Assembly (NCBI GenBank): GCA_950097015.1
Contig: CATNEN010000029.1
Span: 1,116,001 to 1,180,000, forward strand
Origin: Macrostomum hystrix
Lineage: Eukaryota > Platyhelminthes > Macrostomidae
DNA length: 64,000 bases
Direction of reading: 5' to 3'
Numbering within the stretch: the stretch's first letter is position 1; each line of letters starts with the position of its first letter. Of the stretch, positions 1 through 11,194 are shown piece by piece. The notes under the pieces are model-generated. The model did not search any database. It was not told where the DNA came from and was given only the letters and a program-made list of their open reading frames with translations. The translations under genes and the position numbers were made by a program.

Positions 1-432
1 TCTCCCCTCTTTCTTTCGTCTCTCGTCACAATTCATTTTCTCGATAGAACGTACTTTCTGTTGCTCTTTCTTGTATTTTTTCTAAAATACCTCTTTTCTT
101 TCGCACCCGTTATCTTTCAGTGTTAATCTTTTACCTGTGCTCTTTCATTTGAAAAGTTATTCATCTCGCCTTCCACGCTGGCACTCATCGCACTAAATGA
201 AAGCTAGTTTAAAAGTTAAGAAAAGCTTCAAGAAGAGAAAGAGAAGAGAGAGAGAATGAGAATGAGAATGAGAGGGAGAGAACGCACAGATTCCCGTCTT
301 GGGGTCTGACATCACGCCAAGACGAGTTCGTTCTATTGTTCGCTCTCTCCTTCTCGGCCATTGTTGAGGCCATTTACTGTGCTCAAAACTGTGCTCTCCG
401 CCTTTCAAACCAATATCGCCAGTTTTAATTAG
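1..432. other. 5' flank of the ABC transporter gene, no gene seen
   Basis: AT-rich and pyrimidine-rich sequence with a GA-rich low-complexity stretch near 225-285. An open frame on the minus strand (193-546) resembles no family and is largely low-complexity. I see no supportable gene here. Confidence 0.5.
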
Positions 433-470
433 CCAATCTGTTCTGTAGCTTCTCCAACACTTTATATAAG
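433..470 (+). promoter_or_regulatory. Candidate core promoter with CCAAT and TATA boxes
   Basis: An AGCCAAT motif near 431-437 is followed about 26 bases later by TATATAAG at 463-470, in the orientation and spacing of a Pol II promoter. The proposed first coding exon of the ABC gene starts about 155 bases downstream. Seen only as motifs; function is inferred. Confidence 0.4.
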
Positions 471-625
471 CGACGACTGTAGCAGCAGAATAAGAAAATC
501 TTTTTCTTTTCGCTGTTCTGCTAGCCATTTTTATTACTGACACCAAAAAGTACAGGTTCAGTTTAGGCTTAGAATTGTAAGCCGAACAAAGACTTGGCTT
601 ATTATTAACTAAATCAGGCTAAAAT

Positions 626-3600
626 ATGTTTTTTGTGCCCAGTAAAAAAACGTAGGTTGTGCTGTGCCGTTTTTCCTCTGCTTGTGTTTTTTTATTGGTG
701 TCTTGTTGTATAATTGAATTGATTTTATAATCATCAACATGAAATCATTTATCATTCCAGAGATGGGGACAAGAATAAGCCTCAAGAGACTGTGCCCATG
801 TACAAGCTGGTGAGTAACTTGCTAACCTCATTTCTTTGAACTGTTAAACATTTTTTGTGTTCTGTGGCGCTTTTTGCCGCCACGCTAAGCTGCCTACTAT
901 ACCGTGTTACTCATACATTCTTCCAAGCCTTCTCTATTCTAGTCTTCTTCCTCTCCCTCTCCCCTTCCCATCTAAACTGAGGATTTAGGATCTCTTCCTG
1001 AGGATTTGGAATCTCTTCAGTGAGCATTTAGGATCCCTTCAGTGAGGATTTGGGATCCCTTCAGTGAGGATTTGGGATATCTTCACTGAATCTTAAGTCA
1101 GCATTTGGAATATCTTGAGTGAGGCTTTGGGATATATTCAGTGAAGACCTCTCTGGGATCACAGAAGATCTAGTCTGTTATTGAAATATTTCGCATGTTT
1201 TGGGATAAAAATCCCTCGCTTTATCGCCAACGGAATCCAGTTCCGCTACGCGGACGGCCGGGACATTTTCTGCATCATCGCTGGCTCGATTTTCGCCGCC
1301 GGCCATGGCGTCGGCTGGCCGCTGATCTCCATTATCTTCGGCGAGATGACCAACGATTTTGTGAAAAAGGACACGTTGAACACCACCAGCATGACGTCAT
1401 CCTCAGCCTCCTGGGGCAACCTGACCGGCTTCAACTTCGAAGAGTCCATGTCCCGCTACTGCCTGTACTATGCCCTGATTGGCATAGCCGTATTCATCGG
1501 CTCCCACTTCCAGGTGATGTTCTGGCAGATTGCCTGCGAACGCCAGGTGCACCGACTGCGCCAGGCCTTCTTTAGGTGAGCTGAAATTGCAGCTAGCTTC
1601 AGTTAATAATTAATAATAGCTGTTCAGTCCATGGACTGGGGGGACGCCACAGCAACCCTCTATTACCCTGGTTGTAGGACACAAATTGTTCCAGAGGAGT
1701 CGGGGAATCGAACCCCCGACCTTTAATTCGCGAGTCCGACGCTCTAACCACTAGGCTACAATCCCTGCAGATGTATAGCCTTTGGCACAGCCGCAGCTCT
1801 ATAATTTACTTGCATACGCACATGTACACTAAAGCTAGACTAGAATAATGAAAATTATGAGGGGGTCGGTGGCAGAGCGGTTAACGCGTTTGCCTCTCGC
1901 ACCACGGTCCCTAAGTTCGATTCCACGGCGAGGCCACATTTATTTGGAGAGAAGGCTTGGGGGCTTGTCGTGCAATTTACGCCCTTGAGGGCCAACCACC
2001 AAAGCACAATGAGAGTGTACACTGCCTGACGATCAGAAAGTCAGGGCAGATGTACACACAAGTGTGAGCGTATGCCTGCGTACAGTATCTGTGTGCGTGT
2101 GTGCTCAGGAGTCAGCCAAATGGGCAGAATTGCCTCCTCGCTGGCTGCGGGTCTAGTGTCACCAAACGATGTGCCATTGCCCGCAGCCCTCCTGCAATTA
2201 TTATTATTATTATAAATCAAAGTAATGAACTGTAGATATTATTTGTCCATATTTAGAAAGCAGTTTGCTAGTGCATCTTATTACCTGCTGATTTCCTTAT
2301 ATGGAATTGGACATTGAGGTAAAGGAGTTTTAGAAAAGGAGAAGAAATCAAAGCCTAATTCTGCAGATTCCATATATGGAAATGGGGCTCGGTTGGCTGC
2401 TATTGGGCGCGATAGTTTAGTGCTTTCTTTTGAATTCTGGCGACGCGCCCTTGTACGCTCCGGCATTTCTAAATGAATATTTTTTTGGCTATTAAAATTC
2501 TAACTGCACTACTCACGACACAGTTCAGTAGGATGTTACGCGTTTGATCAGCTACTTCTTTAGATTTTAAACCTCTGTATTGACTGCTTCTGCTGTTTTT
2601 GCTGTTATTTTTCCTAGTAGAAGGTTCTAAATTCTGGCAATTCTGACCATTTCGCTGACTCCTGAGCACACACGCTTACAGATACTGTACGCAGGCACAC
2701 GCTCACACAGGTGTGTACATCTGCCCTGACTTTCTCATCGTCAGGCAGTGTACACTTCACAGTGTCTTGGAGGTTGGCCCTCAAGGGCGTAAATTGCACG
2801 ACAAGCCCCCAAGCCTTCTCTCCGCGGCTGCGCTGAAAATTAATGTGGCCTCACAGCGGAATGGATCCGAGGGACCTCAAAGACAAAGACAAAGAATACT
2901 TGAGATTCGAACTTCCGACCTCTAAATCAAAAGTCAGAAACTCTACTCACTAGGCTAGAAGCTTCTATCTAACTATCCCAAAATGAAATTTGCGAATTGC
3001 TCAGGGCCGTGCTGCGCCAGGAGATGAGCTGGTACGACCAACAGTCCAGCGGCGAACTCACCACCCGCCTGGCCGACGATCTCGAGCGCATTCGCGAAGG
3101 CCTTGGCGACAAGACCAGCATAGTGATCCAGGCACTGGCTGGCTTCATCTGCGGCTTTGTCATCGGCTTCATCAAGAGCTGGAAGATGACGCTGGTTATG
3201 ATGTCGCTGACGCCGCTGCTGGCTATTGGCGGCGCACTGATGGGCCGCCTAATTAGCAGCATGACCTCGCGCGAGCAGAAGGCCTACGCCAAGGCTGGCG
3301 CGGTGGCCGAGGAGACCGTCAGCTGCATTCGCACTGTGATCGCCTTCTGCGGCCAGCAGGACGAGGAAGAGAGATACGCCAAGGAGCTGGAGGGATCCAT
3401 GAAGGAGGGCATCAAGAAGGTGGGGGAGTTGAGCAGTGAGAGAAGCAGAGTTGAGCAGTAAGGCAAGCAGAGTTGAGCAGTAAGGCAAGCAGAGTTGAGC
3501 AGTGAGGAAAGCAGAGTTGAGCAGTGAGGAAAGCAGAGTTAAGCAGTGAGGGAAGTAGAGTTGATCAGTGAGAGAAGTAGAGTTGAGCAGTGAGGAAAGC

Positions 3601-6600
3601 AGAGTTGAGCAGTAAGGCAAGTAGAGTTTAGCAGTGAGGAAAGCAAAGTTGAGCAGTGAGAGAAGTAGAGTTGAGCAGTGAGGAAAGCAGAGTTGAGCAG
3701 TAAGGCAAGTAGAGTTGAGCAGTGAGAGACGTAGACTCATGCGGTTGAGCCTTCGCCCCGCATTCTCCAGAGCATAATCCAAGGCGCCGGCATGGGTTTC
3801 GTGATGTTCACAATGTTCTCGGCCTACTGTCTGGCTTTCTGGTTCGGCGCCACCCAGGTGAAGGAGTGGCAGGAGACGCTGGGCGCCTCCGGCCTGCCGC
3901 CTGGCGACATCTTCACCGTGTTCTTCTGTGTGCTCATCGGCTCCTTCAGCATCGGCATGGCTGGCCAGCCGTTCTCTCAGGTGCGACTTTAAATGCTCTC
4001 CGATCTAGTGTCGAAAACGCGCTGCATTTCTTATCTACAATCATTCCAAATCTCACAGCATTTCTCATCTACAATCATTCCAAATCTCACAGCATTTCTC
4101 ATCTACAATCATTCCAAATCTCACAGCATTTCTCATCTACAATCATTCCAAATCTCACAGCATTTCTCATCTATAATCATTCCAAATCTCACTGCATTTC
4201 TCATCTATAATCATTCCAAATCTCACAGCATTTCTCATCTACAATCATTCCAAATCTCACTGCATTTCTCATCTATAATCATTCCAAATCTCACAGCATT
4301 TCTCATCTACAATCATTCCAAATCTCACTGCATTTCTCATCTATAATCATTCCAAATCTCACAGCATTTCTCATCTACAATCATTCCAAATCTCACAGCA
4401 TTTCTCATCTATAATCATTCCAAATCTCACTGCATTTCTCATCTATAGTCATTCCAAATCTCACAGCATTTCTCATCTACAGTCATTCCAAATCTCACAG
4501 CATTTCTCATCTACAATCATTCCAAATCTCACTGCATTTGTCATCTACAATCATTCCAAATCTCACTGCATTTCTCATCTATAGTCATTCCAAATCTCAT
4601 GACATTTCTCTCGCCTGCTACAAACACTTCCAGGTGGTGGCAGCACAGGGCGCGGCGTCAGTGATCTATTCCATCATCGACCGCAAGCCAACCATCGATG
4701 TTGACAGCGAGACAGGCGATAAGCCGGCCAAGTGTAGCGGTCAGATTGAATTGCGCGATGTGGCCTTCAAGTATCCCACCAGGCCGGACGTGCCAGTGCT
4801 GCGCGGTGTGTCCTTCACCATCCAGCCGGGCCAGACTGTGGCCCTGACTGGGCCCTCCGGCTGCGGCAAGTCCTCCATAGTGAAGCTGATTCTCAGATTC
4901 TACGATCCGGAGTCTGGCTGCTTGCTGATTGACGGCCACGATGTTCGCGACCTGAATGTGCACTGGTATCGCAGCCGCATCGGCCTGGTGTCTCAGGAGC
5001 CCGTGCTGTTTAGCGGCTCGATTAAGTGAGCTCTCCTTGCTTTGTTGCCTGTTTTGCTTTGATATTGTGACACCTGTCATTTACAATGATGGCAACTGCC
5101 ATCTGGAACTTTGTCATTTGTCATTTCCATTCGGAAATTATTTCATTTGTCATTTGAAAAAAGGACATTCGACATTTGAAATGATGACAACTGATACTTG
5201 AAATGATGACAAATGACATTTGGAATGATGGCAACTGACATTTGGAATGATGACAACTGATACTTGAAATGATGACAACTGATACTTGAAATGATGACAA
5301 CTGATACTTGAAATGATGACAACTGATACTTGAAATGATGACAACTGATACTTGAAATGATGACAACTGATACTTGAAATGATGACAACTGATACTTGAA
5401 ATGATGACAACTGATACTTGAAATGATGACAACTGATACTTGAAATGATGACAACTGACATTTGGAATGATGGCAACTGACATTTGAAATGATGACAACT
5501 GATACTTGAAATGATGACAAATGACATTTGGAATGATGGCAACTGACATTTGGAATGATGACAACTGATACTTGAAATGATGACAACTGATACTTGAAAT
5601 GATGACAACTGATACTTGAAATGATGACAACTGATACTTGAAATGATGACAACTGACATTTGGAATGATGGCAACTGACATTTGGAATGATGAAAACTGA
5701 CATTTGGAATGATGGCAACTGACATTTGGAATGATGACAACTGACATTTGGAATGATGGCAACTGACATTTGGAATGATGACAACTGACATTTGGAATGA
5801 TGGCAACTGACATTTGGAATGATGACAACTGACATTTGGAATGATGACAACTGACATTTGGAATGACAGCTGTCATTTGAAAAGCTTTGAAGAGCATCAG
5901 AAAGCCATCCAAGAAAATATTTCTGGCTTATATTCGCGTCTTTGCCATCGTCAAGGGAGAACATCCGCATGGGCCGGGAGGACGTCACGGACGAAGAGAT
6001 GGTGGCAGCCTGCAAGCAGGCCAACGCGCACAAATTTATCAGTCGCCTGCCCGACGGCTACAACACTCTGGTTGGCGAGCGGGGCGCCCAGCTTAGCGGC
6101 GGCCAGAAACAGCGGGTGGCCATCGCCAGGGCTCTGGTGCGCCGGCCCGCCATCCTGCTGCTGGACGAGGCCACCTCGGCTTTGGACGCCGAGAGCGAAT
6201 CTGTGGTGCAGGTTAGTGCTAGGTCTTGGTGACACTAGACCCGCAGCCCTGGGTAAAGGAGCAAAGGAGGCAATTCTGCCCATTCCGCTGAGCACACACG
6301 CTCACAGGTGTGTACATCTGCCCTGACTTTCTCATCGTAAGGCAGTGTACACTCTCACTGTGCCTTGGGTGTTGGTCCTCAGGGCGTAAATTGTACGACA
6401 AGTCCCCAAGCCTTCTCTCCGCGGCTGCGCCCCAAATGAATGTGGCCTCGCCGCGGAATCGAGTTCAGGGACCTTGGTACGAGAGGCAAACGCTTAGGCC
6501 CCCTTAAGGCTCGTCGTGATATAGTATTATTACTAGTGTTAGCAGTAGTAGTAATATAAAATGTGGGCACTCCTAGTTCTAGTACTAATAGTAGCATATC

Positions 6601-9600
6601 ACGAACACCAATGCGATAATCCACCCAACTTGCAGGAGGCGCTGGACAAGGCCGGCGAGGGCATCACCACCCTGGTGATTGCTCACCGCCTGAGCACTGT
6701 TCGCAACGCAGACATCATCCTGTCAATCAACGAGGGCCGCATAGTTGAAGCCGGCACCCACGAGCAGCTGCTGGCCAACCGCGGCCTGTACTACCAGCTG
6801 GTGTCCCTGCAGACCTTCGCCGAGGACGACCAGCACAACCGCAAGAAGTCGGGTCGCGGCAGTGGCCAGAATAACCACGCTGAAGGCGTCGAATCAACCG
6901 ACGAGGCTGACGAAGAAGTCGACAGTGACGTGGACGCTTCGAAGCTACCAAGCTATGATAAATTGACCGCTAAAGTCAGCAATGGAGTGCCGGACGTTGA
7001 CTTTCAACAGGGCGGCAAGGCTGCTGGACTGAAGAGTCCTGAGAAGAGGCGTGAGTCACTCGCTGATTTCTCGATTTTATCCCATTCCAAATCTCGCGGC
7101 ATTTGTCATTGTCCATCGTTTCCGAATCTCACGAAATTTCTCATCTAGAATCATTCCAAATCTCATGAAATTTCTCATCTAGAATCATTCCAAATCTCAT
7201 GAAATTTCTAATCTAGAATCATTCCAAATCTCACGAAATTTCTCATCTAGAATCATTCCAAATCTCACGAAATTTCTCATCTAGAATCATTCCAAATCTC
7301 ACGAAATTTCTCATCTAGAATCATTCCAAATCTCACGAAATTTCTCATCTAGAATCATTCCAAATCTCATGAAATTTCTCATCTAGAATCATTCCAAATC
7401 TCATGAAATTTCTCATCTAGAATCATTCCAAATCTCACGAAATTTCTCATCTAGAATCATTCCAAATCTCACGAAATTTCTCATCTAGAATCATTCCAAA
7501 TCTCATGAAATTTCTCATCTAGAATCATTCCAAATCTCATGAAATTTCTCATCTAGAATCATTCCAAATCTCACGAAATTTCTCATCTAGAATCATTCAA
7601 AATCTCATGAAATTTCTCATCTAGAATCATTCCAAATCTCACGAAATTTCTCATCTAGAATCATTCCAAATCTCACGGCATTTCTCACTATCAGGTGGCT
7701 CAACGGCCAGCGCCATCCGGCGCAACAAGGAGGCCGAGAAGGCCGAGCAGAAGGCGCTGCTGGCCAAGGCGCCCGGCTTCTTAGACATGCTGCGCATGAA
7801 CAGCCCGGAGATCGGCTACATCCTGCTGGCCTGCGTTGGCGCCCTGCTGAACGGCGGCGGCATGCCAATCTTTGCCGTCTTTTTTGCCAACGTCATCGCC
7901 GTATTCAGCAAGACTGGCGACGCTATGCTGCAGGAGGCCACCTTCTGGGCGCTGATGTTCCTGGTGCTTGGCGGAGCCCAGCTGCTTGGCAACCTGTTCA
8001 TGAACATCGGCCTTGGCGTGGCTGGCGAGCGTTTGACCCGCCGGATGCGCACAATGTACTTCGCCGCGGTGCTGCGCCAGGATATGAGCTACTTCGACAG
8101 TCCGGACAATTCAGTTGGCGCCGTCACCACCCGGCTAGCCAACGACGCTTCCAATGCCAAGGGCGCGTCCGGAGTCCGGCTGGCCATGCCGCTGCAGGTG
8201 AGGCACTGAACTGATGATGCCTCCTCGCTGGCTGCGGTTCTAGTGTCGTCAAATGATGTGCCAGGGCCCTCTAGAGTCGTAAAATGAGTGAATCACATCT
8301 ATTCCACTCAAAATTCTACTCAACTTATGCCAGTATTCATTTTACAACGGCACAAACTGAATTATTGAATCACTGGGGATTAATTGTACTTCTTAAGGGC
8401 ACAAATCGATTTACTTAATTATAAGCTAAGATTCGAACTCTCGACCTCTCTTTCGCCTCTCGACTCTCGATCTCTAACTAAAGACAACCTTTGGTTAGTT
8501 AGTCAAGAGAGGTCTGAAGTTCGAATCTCAACTCACGAGCAACTTCGAATCTCGCCCTCGCCCTCGCAGGCCCTATTCGGCGTGAGCCTTGGACTCGGCA
8601 TCGCCCTGTACTACGGCTGGATGCTGGCTCTCATGATCATCGCCTGCGTGCCCTTCATGGCCATCGCCGGCTTCATTCACATGGCCTTCCAGACACGCTC
8701 GCAGAAGGCCACGGACAAGAACTCGGAAATGGCCGGCCAGACAGCGGCCGAGGCAATCGAGAACCTGCCGACTGTGCAGAGCCTGTGCCGCGAGAACACC
8801 TTCTTCAAGCGCTACTGCGACTACCTGCTTGGCCCCTACCGCAAACGACTGGTTGGCACCATCCTGGGCGGCCTGACCTTCGGCTTCTCACAGGTCCGAT
8901 ATTCACTTTTAATACCCTACTACCTCCAGGGGGGTGAGTGGCAGAGCGGTCTAACGCGTTTGCCTCTCGCACCAAGGTCCCTGAGCTCGATTCCGCGGCG
9001 AGGCCACATTCATTTGGGGCGCAGCCGCGGAGAGAAGGCTTGGGGGCTTGTCGTGCAATTTACGCCCTTGAGGGCCAACCTCCAAGGCACAGTGAGAGTG
9101 TACACTGCCCGACGATGAGAAAGTCAGGCCAGATGTACACACCTGTGTGAGCGTATGCTCAGGAGTCAGCCGTATGGGCAGAATTGCCTCCTCGCTGGCT
9201 GCGGGTCTACTGTCCCTCCTGCAAATATTAATATTTTTATACCATACAACCTACTACTATGGATACACTACTGGGATCTATATCAGCTGGGCATTTCACA
9301 CAGTCCAACCAATCACCAATCGCCCGCCGCAGGCCATGGTATTCTTCATGTACGCGGCCGCCTTCCGCTTCGGCGCCTACCTAGTCGGCATCGGCAAGAT
9401 GGACCCCAGCAACGTGTTCAAGGTGTTCTTCGCCATCACCTTCGCCGGCCTGATGACGGGCCAGACTTTCTCGCTGATTCCAGACTACGCCAAGGCCAGA
9501 ATCTCAGCCGGCTACATCATGGAGCTGGTGGCCAAGAAGCCGCTGATTGACAACCTTTCTAAAGAGGGTCGCAGGCTCGAATCCTTGCAAGGAGAAATCG

Positions 9601-11161
9601 CTCTGGAGAATGTCCAATTCACCTATCCGCAGCGGCCAACCGTGGAGGTTCTGCACGGCCTGAGCCTGTCATTCCCCGCTGGCCAGACCGTTGCTCTGGT
9701 TGGCGTGTCCGGCTGCGGCAAGTCCACGGTGATGGCTTTGCTGCAGAGATTCTACGATCCCAGCCAGGGCCGGGTGACTCTCGATGGCGCGGATCTGCGC
9801 GACCTCAACGTCGCCTGGCTGCGGCGCAACATCCGAGTTGTGTCGCAGGTGAGAAATGTTGCCGGTCGCGCCCGGGTCTGATTAGATTGATAATCCCTTC
9901 TATTGCGAAATAACTCTATAACATGCTATGGTAAGAATAGAATTAGCCTAGACGAAGGTTGGACGGCTTTGTCGTACAATATGTACCCACATCAGGGACA
10001 TAAGCAAGTCAGTAGTCGGCCTCTTCACTTGCTAAATCAGGGGTAGCAAACTCCGGCCTGCGGGCCAGATGCGGCCCTCGAAGCTCCCAAATCCTTCCCG
10101 TTGCACCTTCGGACATCTACAGTATCTTTTCTCATCTCTCCCGTGTCTCATCTCTCCCGTGTCTCATCTCTCCCGTGTCTCATCTCTTTCGTGTCTCATC
10201 TCTCCCGTGTCTCATCTCTCCCGTGTCTCATCTCTCCCCTGTCTCATCTCTCCCGTGTCTCATCTCTCCCGTGTCTCATCTATCCAGTGTGTCATCTCTC
10301 CCGTGTCTCATCTCTCCCGTGTGTCATCTCTCCCGTGTCTCATCTATCCAGTGTCTCATCTCTCCCCTATCTCATATTTCTACAGTCAATGCGGCCCACT
10401 GTCGTCTTTTAGGTTTTCTCTTTGGCCCGCTGGCTAATAAGTTTGCCGACTCCCAAGAGTACTATTATTATTAGGATCCTAAGGCTTATTGTCCAAGATC
10501 TCAAGTCATCCCAGAAATTAAGAAAATCCCAACCTAAGATCCCGCCCACCACGCCCCCCGCTGCCCGCAGGAGCCGGTGCTGTTCGCGCGCAGCATCGAG
10601 GCCAACATAGTCTATGGCCTGGACTCGCAGCAGCCCGTGACGCACGAATCGGTTGAGGCCGCTGCCAAGCAAAGCAACATTCACGATTTCGTGTCCGGCT
10701 TGCCAGCTGGCTACGCAACCGAGGTTGGCGAGAAGGGCGCCCAGCTGAGCGGCGGCCAGAAGCAGCGGGTGGCGCTGGCCAGGGCGCTGGTCAACAGGCC
10801 GAAGATTCTTCTCCTAGACGAGGCCACCTCGGCGCTGGACACGGAGAGCGAGGCCGTGGTGCAGGCCGCGCTGGAGGAGGCCCGCCAAGGCCGCACCTGC
10901 ATCCTCATCGCGCACCGGCTGTCCACAGTGCAGAACGCCGACCGGATTGTCGTCATCGAGCAGGGCCAAGTTGTTGAGCAGGGCACCCACGCTGAGCTGA
11001 TGCGACTTGGCGGCGCTTACTATGCCCTGGCTAGCGGCGCCAAGAAGCCTGGCGCGGCTGGCGGGGCCGCCTCCGCCACTGCCGACACGCCGGCTGTCGA
11101 TGCCGACGCTGTGGTTTTCAATGACAACAACAATGTTGTTGATCCGCCCGTTCATGCTTAA
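626..11161 (+). CDS. ABCB1-like: ABCB-type full ABC transporter (P-glycoprotein / multidrug resistance)
   Basis: Twelve exons: 626-651 (tentative), 761-809, 1241-1575, 3005-3419, 3771-3980, 4634-5025, 5956-6211, 6636-7050, 7695-8197, 8570-8893, 9333-9848, 10571-11161 (TAA). Phases fit at every junction and give about 1343 residues; vertebrate P-glycoprotein has about 1280. Order is TMD1, NBD1, acidic linker, TMD2, NBD2. NBD1 has Walker [10 protein letters not shown] (about residue 418), Q-loop [23 protein letters not shown], Walker [13 protein letters not shown] and IAHRLS. NBD2 has GVSGCGKST (about 1099) and the same later motifs, so both ATP sites look intact. Family role: ATP-driven export of hydrophobic compounds across the plasma membrane. 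The linker ([15 protein letters not shown]) is rich in acid and Ser. Donors at 3420 (GTGGGG) and 652 (GTAGGT) are weak; the 8-codon first exon is the least certain part. Introns 2, 4, 5, 6, 8 and 11 carry minisatellites; 3, 7, 9 and 10 carry SINE sequence. Confidence 0.93.
977..1150. repeat. Degenerate 22-bp minisatellite in ABC intron 2
   Basis: About eight imperfect copies of a 22-bp unit containing GAGGATTTGGGATCCCTTCA. It lies between the donor at 810 and the acceptor at 1240. Divergence between copies is higher than in most other arrays here, so it may be older. Confidence 0.8.
1619..1771 (-). mobile_element. tRNA-derived SINE, family B, shortened copy
   Basis: The minus strand has an A-box-like stretch (TAGCCTAGTGGTTAGAGCG) and a B box (GGTTCGATTCC) followed by a body. 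It shares the block CAGTCCATGGACTGGGGGGA with a longer copy at 31120-31316. The cloverleaf is imperfect (no matching acceptor stem), so this is a SINE head rather than a working tRNA gene. It sits in ABC intron 3. Confidence 0.7.
1861..2216 (+). mobile_element. tRNA-derived SINE, family A, near full length
   Basis: About 355 bp in ABC intron 3. It starts with a tRNA-like head (A box TGGCAGAGCGGTTAACGCG, B box GTTCGATTCC), continues with a conserved body that includes AATTTACGCCCTTGAGGGCC and GTGTACACTGCC, and ends in an (ATT)n tail at about 2201-2214. Best complete plus-strand copy of the commonest SINE in the window. Confidence 0.9.
2217..2637. other. Unassigned intronic sequence (ABC intron 3)
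   Basis: Unique-looking AT-rich sequence between two SINE copies. No repeat array, no RNA gene and no family-like open frame seen. Confidence 0.5.
2638..2885 (-). mobile_element. SINE family A, 5' two-thirds, minus strand
   Basis: Reverse-orientation copy of the family A body, with a run into the head near 2885 and no (ATT)n tail. It is in ABC intron 3 downstream of the plus-strand copy, so the two can form an inverted pair in the transcript. Confidence 0.85.
2892..2962 (-). mobile_element. tRNA-like fragment, family C
   Basis: On the minus strand, TAGCCTAGTGAGTAGAG and a B box AGTTCGAATCTC are spaced as in a tRNA. The same AGAGGT..AGTTCGAATCT core appears at 8426-8535 and 52908-53070. It ends about 40 bases before the exon 4 acceptor. 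Confidence 0.55.
3426..3735. repeat. 22-bp minisatellite in ABC intron 4
   Basis: About 14 copies of a 22-bp unit containing TTGAGCAGTGAGGAAAGCAG. The array starts only about 6 bases after the weak donor at 3420 and fills most of the intron. Confidence 0.9.
4021..4610. repeat. 34-bp minisatellite in ABC intron 5
   Basis: About 17 copies of a 34-bp unit with cores CATTTCTCATCTACAATC and ATTCCAAATCTCACAG. Sites vary between copies (ACAATC or ATAATC, CACAG or CACTG). The same basic unit builds the array in intron 8 of this gene. Confidence 0.93.
5110..5880. repeat. 22-bp minisatellite in ABC intron 6
   Basis: Over 30 copies of a 22-bp unit in two main forms, GATGACAACTGATACTTG and GATGGCAACTGACATTTG. 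From about 5640 the forms alternate, giving a 44-bp higher-order period. Long minus-strand open frames here are a by-product of the repeat. Confidence 0.93.
6225..6500 (-). mobile_element. SINE family A, minus strand, in ABC intron 7
   Basis: Reverse copy with the body blocks GGCAGTGTACACTCTCACTG and CGCGGAATCGAG. The start at 6225-6260 is scrambled relative to other copies and the head is partly lost near 6500. Confidence 0.85.
7120..7690. repeat. 34-bp minisatellite filling ABC intron 8
   Basis: About 16 copies of a 34-bp unit with cores AAATTTCTCATCTAGAATC and ATTCCAAATCTCACG. Related degenerate units start about 25 bases after the donor at 7051, and the last copy ends about 12 bases before the acceptor at 7694. 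The intron is almost nothing but array. Confidence 0.95.
8212..8265 (+). mobile_element. SINE family A, 3' fragment
   Basis: A short stretch just inside ABC intron 9 matches the 3' body (CCTCCTCGCTGGCTGCGG, then TCTAGTGTC and ATGTGCCA). No head is present. Confidence 0.6.
8426..8535. mobile_element. Inverted pair of tRNA-like (family C) B-box segments
   Basis: AGATTCGAACTCTCGACCTCTC at about 8430 on the plus strand faces AGAGGTCTGAAGTTCGAATCTC at about 8508, so the two B-box regions form an imperfect inverted repeat across about 100 bases. It sits shortly before the exon 10 acceptor (8569). Confidence 0.45.
8933..9220 (+). mobile_element. SINE family A in ABC intron 10
   Basis: Plus-strand copy with a good tRNA-like head (GTGGCAGAGCGGTCTAACGCG region) and body, including GGGGCGCAGCCGCGGAGAG. 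The 3' end is shortened and no clear (ATT)n tail remains. Confidence 0.88.
10038..10454. mobile_element. hAT-like inverted-repeat element (non-autonomous) in ABC intron 11
   Basis: The left end starts CAGGGGTAGCAAACT with TGCGGGCCAGATGCGGCCC close behind. The right end, read on the opposite strand, has GAGTCGGCAAACT followed by GCGGGCCA. This is the end pattern (CAGGGG..GGCAAACT, GCGGGCC) of many animal hAT elements. No transposase is present and I see no 8-bp target duplication, so it is probably a decayed MITE. The 16-bp array 10127-10385 lies inside it. Confidence 0.6.
10127..10385. repeat. 16-bp minisatellite inside the hAT-like element
   Basis: About 16 copies of CATCTCTCCCGTGTCT with variants TATCCAGTGT and CCCCTGTCT. 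It occupies the interior of the inverted-repeat element in ABC intron 11. Confidence 0.92.
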
Positions 11162-11194
11162 TCAAGCTTTAACTAGCATAGTATGAAGTTTGCC

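Noticed and set aside
193-546. 117-codon minus-strand open frame upstream of the ABC gene
   Set aside because: Low-complexity Ser/His/Leu tail from a GA repeat, no family likeness, and it overlaps a plus-strand CCAAT/TATA pair.
1690-1768. Functional tRNA gene on the minus strand
   Set aside because: A and B boxes are present, but acceptor stem ends do not pair, the anticodon stem fails and the body continues as a SINE.
5121-6033. Long minus-strand frames (up to 296 codons) with a repeating SFQMSVVI pattern
   Set aside because: Pure products of the 22-bp intron array; the same pattern appears in all three frames of that strand.
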